A stretch of DNA of 64,000 bases from positions 434,001 through 498,000 of the forward strand of contig CAYOJW010000002.1 in assembly GCA_964404445.1 (NCBI GenBank), given 5' to 3'. Made by a program: the position numbers and the translations under genes. The notes beneath the pieces were generated by a model. It was not told the DNA's origin and ran no database searches. It saw only the letters and a list, made by a program, of their open reading frames with translations. Source of the DNA: UBA2336 sp964404445 (GTDB lineage: Bacteria; Bacteroidota; Bacteroidia; Cytophagales; Cyclobacteriaceae). Shown in pieces: positions 61,234 to 64,000 of this stretch (positions are counted from its first letter, which is position 1; each line of letters starts with the position of its first letter).

Positions 61234-62397
61234 TTACAACACGGTATGGTTCGATGTTCTTTTTTCGTTTTTGCTTTTATCAGCAATGCGCATTTCAGGC
61301 ATTGGCGGTGTGTTTACCGGCAACGAGAGCTGAAGAACTTGTTCGTTTTCTTCGATGAGCACTACCTGTAATGAGCCATTGATTTGACGTGCTTCGCGTT
61401 GTGCCACATAATAATTGAACAGCGAAGGGTACGAAAGAATATCGTTGTACAACGATACTGGCTGTGAAACGGCTTTCCGTATGTTTTCTTCAACAACAAA
61501 GCCTTTTGCATGAATGTTTATGCGCAGTTCGCCCAGCCGGTTTTCAAAACAGAAAACAATATTGATAGAATCTTCTTTGCTTAATGTGGTTACCGGCAGG
61601 CTGATGATGTACAACAGTACATTATTCAGCAACTGCAACAGGCGCGCCTCGGGTAACTCGCAATATGCCTGTTGCGGAAATTTGAATTCGATTGTGGCAC
61701 GGTCGATCTCAAAATTATCGCGCAGGGTTCTTTCTAATGAGCACCGTACGCTGTCGAAATGCGTTATGCCACGGTTCACCTCCTCTTTGCTGGTGTTATC
61801 CGACAGGTACAGGAGTTTAAACAGCCGGTCGTCTAATTTGTTGGCGTGTACTTCAATCAATTCGTTCAACTCATCGATTTCGGTATTGCCTTGCCGGATC
61901 TTGATCAGGTTTACCAGCCCTTTGATGGTTGCCAGCGGGCCGCGCAAATCGTGTGCTGCCCGGTAAATAAACGTATCAAGCTCCATGCGTTTCGATACCA
62001 GCTCTTGCTTTAACGTGGCTGTGTTTTCAAAAGCCTTAACTTTTAAAATAATGTAACCGTTTATGTCGCTGATTATGCCTAAGTAAAAACCGGATATGCT
62101 CACGCTCAGCATCACGTTGTCTTTCGTTAACAAGGTTGTAACGCTATCGGTAAAATACCCGCTTTTCAATTCCTGATCCAGGCTCTCCCGGAAAGCTGCG
62201 TCAGCACAAATACTGTGAAAATACCTGCCGCTTAGCTCTCCGGAAGTAAACCCCGTTAACTGCTCTACTTCACTCCCCACTGCCTGGATCGTATGATCCA
62301 ATCGAAGGATGATAGAATCGGTAAAAAAAGTGTTCAGCTTATCCACCACTTCATCTATTGAAATGATCAGACTCGCTAATTCTTGCATTCTATGCAT
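61234..62397 (-). CDS. histidine-kinase-like protein with degenerate ATPase half
   Basis: A ~387-residue protein with an N-terminal PAS domain (about 20-125) and a dimerisation domain with an intact H-box AAHDLRGPLATIKG. The ATPase half is degenerate: the expected N-box Asn pattern is changed (QLLNNVLLYIIS), the G1 box DxGxG is absent (HAKGF instead) and no G2 box is seen. It may be phosphorylated by another protein and act as a phosphotransfer or scaffold protein. The frame begins with a GTG at 62421 overlapping the previous stop (TAGTG); ATG 62397 is given here but both are possible. Confidence 0.75.
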   Translation of the reverse strand: MHRMQELASLIISIDEVVDKLNTFFTDSIILRLDHTIQAVGSEVEQLTGFTSGELSGRYFHSICADAAFRESLDQELKSGYFTDSVTTLLTKDNVMLSVSISGFYLGIISDINGYIILKVKAFENTATLKQELVSKRMELDTFIYRAAHDLRGPLATIKGLVNLIKIRQGNTEIDELNELIEVHANKLDDRLFKLLYLSDNTSKEEVNRGITHFDSVRCSLERTLRDNFEIDRATIEFKFPQQAYCELPEARLLQLLNNVLLYIISLPVTTLSKEDSINIVFCFENRLGELRINIHAKGFVVEENIRKAVSQPVSLYNDILSYPSLFNYYVAQREARQINGSLQVVLIEENEQVLQLSLPVNTPPMPEMRIADKSKNEKRTSNHTVL

Positions 62398-62420
62398 ATA
62401 CTTCGATTGTTTATACCCCA

Positions 62421-64000
62421 CTACGCTACTGTTTCTTCTTCCGCAACAGACATTTCTGTTTCCTGGCGGTTGTAAAACTTAGCGCCCAACTGCTCTGATT
62501 GTTGCTGCGCAAGTGCAGCAATTTTTTCTGCTTCATTTTTCGCAACGGTAATGTCGGTTACATCTTTGGTAAAGATGGCCACACCGGTAATAACCCCGCT
62601 GTCATCGCGCAGGGGCACCTGGTTAGTGGTAAGGTGTACTTCCTTACCGTTTGCGATATAGTGTTCATTTTGTGTAATGCTTTCGCCATTCAACACACGG
62701 CTGTAGGTTCTTCTGCGCTCGGCACGTTGTGCTTCGGGCAACAGGCTGAGCATATCAACGCCTTTGGCAATTTTAAACTCGTTGCCTACGGCACGCTCAA
62801 ACGCTTTGTTGAAGTTTACGATTCTATAATCGTGGTCGATGGTTGCGATCATATCGGTCGAAACATTGAGCAACTCGGTTGTGAACTGCTCTTTGGTTTG
62901 CACCTCGCGCATTACCCGTTGCATTTCTTCTTGTGTAGCCGAAAGCTCTTCCATGTTCTGGCGCATTTCTTCTTCCTGCGCACGCATTTGTTCGGCCTGT
63001 ACCTGGGTTTCTTCCAACAGTTTTTTGGTATGGCTGTTAACCTTTACCGAAGAAATGGTAGAGGCAATGCTTTCGCCTAATTTCTCTACAAACTCAACCT
63101 GGTACGCTTCAATGGTTTGGAACGAAGCGATTTCGAGTACACCAAAAATATTATCGTTGAGCTTTAACGGAACAACCAACAGATTTTTAGGCAACGCTTC
63201 ACCCAAGCCCGAAGTGATTTTTATATAATCGCCCGGTATATCGGATATGTAAATGGTTTCGCGTTCTAAAATACACTGGCCGGTAATGCCTTCACCCAAC
63301 TCGACACGCTTGCTCAAAAATTTCTTGCGGTTGTACGCATAGCAAGCCACTAATTCCAAAAATGTGTCTTGTTGGTTTTCGTCATTCACTAAGAACAACG
63401 CGCCCTGGTTTGCGTTCATGTATTTTACCAGGTTACTGATGATGCTGTCTGAAAGCTCGCTCAAATTATCGTTGCGTGTACGCAGGGTTTCGGCAAAACG
63501 TGCCAGCCCTTCGGTACTCCAGTTACGTTTGCGGTCTTCATCGGCAGCTTGTTTGAGGTTGTCGCGCATACGAATCAGGGCTTCGCCCATGGTGTCGTCT
63601 TCGCTCAGCATCTCAAAATTACTTTCATAGTTTCCTTTACCGATGTTCTCGGCAAATACTACTTTATCTTTCAGTCCCACCAGCATGCTTTCGATGGCTT
63701 CGGCCATGCGGCCGATTTCATCGCGGCCCTTCTTTAACGTTACCGACACAAACTTTCCTTTTGAAAGTGTGGTGATCAGGTCGCTCAGGCCGGCAATCGG
63801 CTTGGTGATGTACGTGATCGAGAAGTACGCTGCATACGCACCAATAACTAAGAATAATACCATATTGGCGATGTAGAGGTATGTTAACATGCGCGAAGAA
63901 GTTTCCTTCTCGGCATTGGCTTCGCTTAACAGTTGGTTAAGGTACGCTGTTGACTTGGCAATGACTTCATTAAAATTTTTGAAGGCCGGTGTGATTTTAT
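62421..64000 (-). CDS. HAMP-GAF-PAS sensor protein (cut by window end)
   Basis: The frame stays open to the window edge, so the N-terminus is missing; 36 extra residues before the first ATG (63890) are in frame. Seen: a membrane helix (near MVLFLVIGAYAAYF), a HAMP domain, a GAF domain (VNDENQQDTFLELVAC onward), a Gln/Glu-rich coiled coil and a PAS domain (KAFERAVGNEFKIAKGVDMLS). No kinase, cyclase or MCP signalling domain follows in the visible part, so it acts through a partner, probably the kinase-like protein encoded next. The part before the first helix looks like the end of a periplasmic helical sensor. Confidence 0.82.
   Translation of the reverse strand, partial: KITPAFKNFNEVIAKSTAYLNQLLSEANAEKETSSRMLTYLYIANMVLFLVIGAYAAYFSITYITKPIAGLSDLITTLSKGKFVSVTLKKGRDEIGRMAEAIESMLVGLKDKVVFAENIGKGNYESNFEMLSEDDTMGEALIRMRDNLKQAADEDRKRNWSTEGLARFAETLRTRNDNLSELSDSIISNLVKYMNANQGALFLVNDENQQDTFLELVACYAYNRKKFLSKRVELGEGITGQCILERETIYISDIPGDYIKITSGLGEALPKNLLVVPLKLNDNIFGVLEIASFQTIEAYQVEFVEKLGESIASTISSVKVNSHTKKLLEETQVQAEQMRAQEEEMRQNMEELSATQEEMQRVMREVQTKEQFTTELLNVSTDMIATIDHDYRIVNFNKAFERAVGNEFKIAKGVDMLSLLPEAQRAERRRTYSRVLNGESITQNEHYIANGKEVHLTTNQVPLRDDSGVITGVAIFTKDVTDITVAKNEAEKIAALAQQQSEQLGAKFYNRQETEMSVAEEETVA

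Overview
The window reads as chromosome of a gliding-type Bacteroidota, most likely a Cytophagales relative. The evidence is the SusC/SusD pair, a hybrid two-component regulator with a periplasmic propeller, a type IX secretion tail on one enzyme, YceI and PepSY-like secreted proteins, and the near absence of Shine-Dalgarno sequences. About 50 genes fill it densely. No rRNA, tRNA, CRISPR array, integrase or transposase gene was seen.

Region 1 (1-10.5 kb, mostly + strand) is respiratory: the end of ccoO, then ccoQ, ccoP, ccoG, a FixH-like gene and a TauE/SafE-like membrane protein, which are the structural and assembly genes of a cbb3 oxidase. A noncoding stretch with hairpins and operator-like palindromes follows, then two YceI-family genes around a beta-barrel porin. 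A response regulator fused to a CRP/FNR-type DNA-binding part, a PAS histidine kinase and a universal stress protein come next; two TGA-N6-TCA sites nearby could be their targets.

Region 2 (10.5-20.1 kb) holds envelope and signalling genes. One overlapping trio encodes a lipoprotein, an ECF sigma factor and a membrane-anchored beta-barrel protein that looks like its anti-sigma factor. An OmpR-type regulator/kinase pair is followed by an outer-membrane-like protein and a PepSY-like protein. An LLM flavin oxidoreductase, a DUF6438 lipoprotein and an aldo/keto reductase end the region.

Region 3 (20.1-23.6 kb) is an AT-rich island with one 997-residue gene, an SF1 helicase with a WYL-like N-terminus and a nuclease-like C-terminus. 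It lies between two exact 20-bp direct repeats. This is the best candidate in the window for an undescribed, possibly anti-phage, system.

Region 4 (23.6-51.7 kb, all - strand) is a beta-mannan utilisation locus. Reading in the direction of transcription it has a 46-residue membrane protein, SusC, SusD, two glycan-binding proteins, a terminator, a GH30-like enzyme, two GH26 mannanases, a sodium-solute symporter, a GH130 mannosylglucose phosphorylase, a mannobiose 2-epimerase, a GH5 mannanase, the hybrid regulator, GH27 alpha-galactosidase, GH3 beta-glucosidase, a second GH5 and a CE2-like esterase. Together they cover surface cutting, uptake, debranching, deacetylation, inner-membrane import and phosphorolysis of galacto- or glucomannan. 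Two LacI-type operator-like palindromes sit upstream of the first gene.

Region 5 (52-64 kb, all - strand) is a signalling operon: a HAMP-GAF-PAS sensor cut by the window end, a histidine-kinase-like protein with a degenerate ATPase half, CheR, CheB, a membrane GAF protein, and a SiaA/SiaB/SiaC-type phosphatase-kinase-antagonist switch. A TerB-ABC transporter fusion gene follows. No CheA, CheW or diguanylate cyclase is present.
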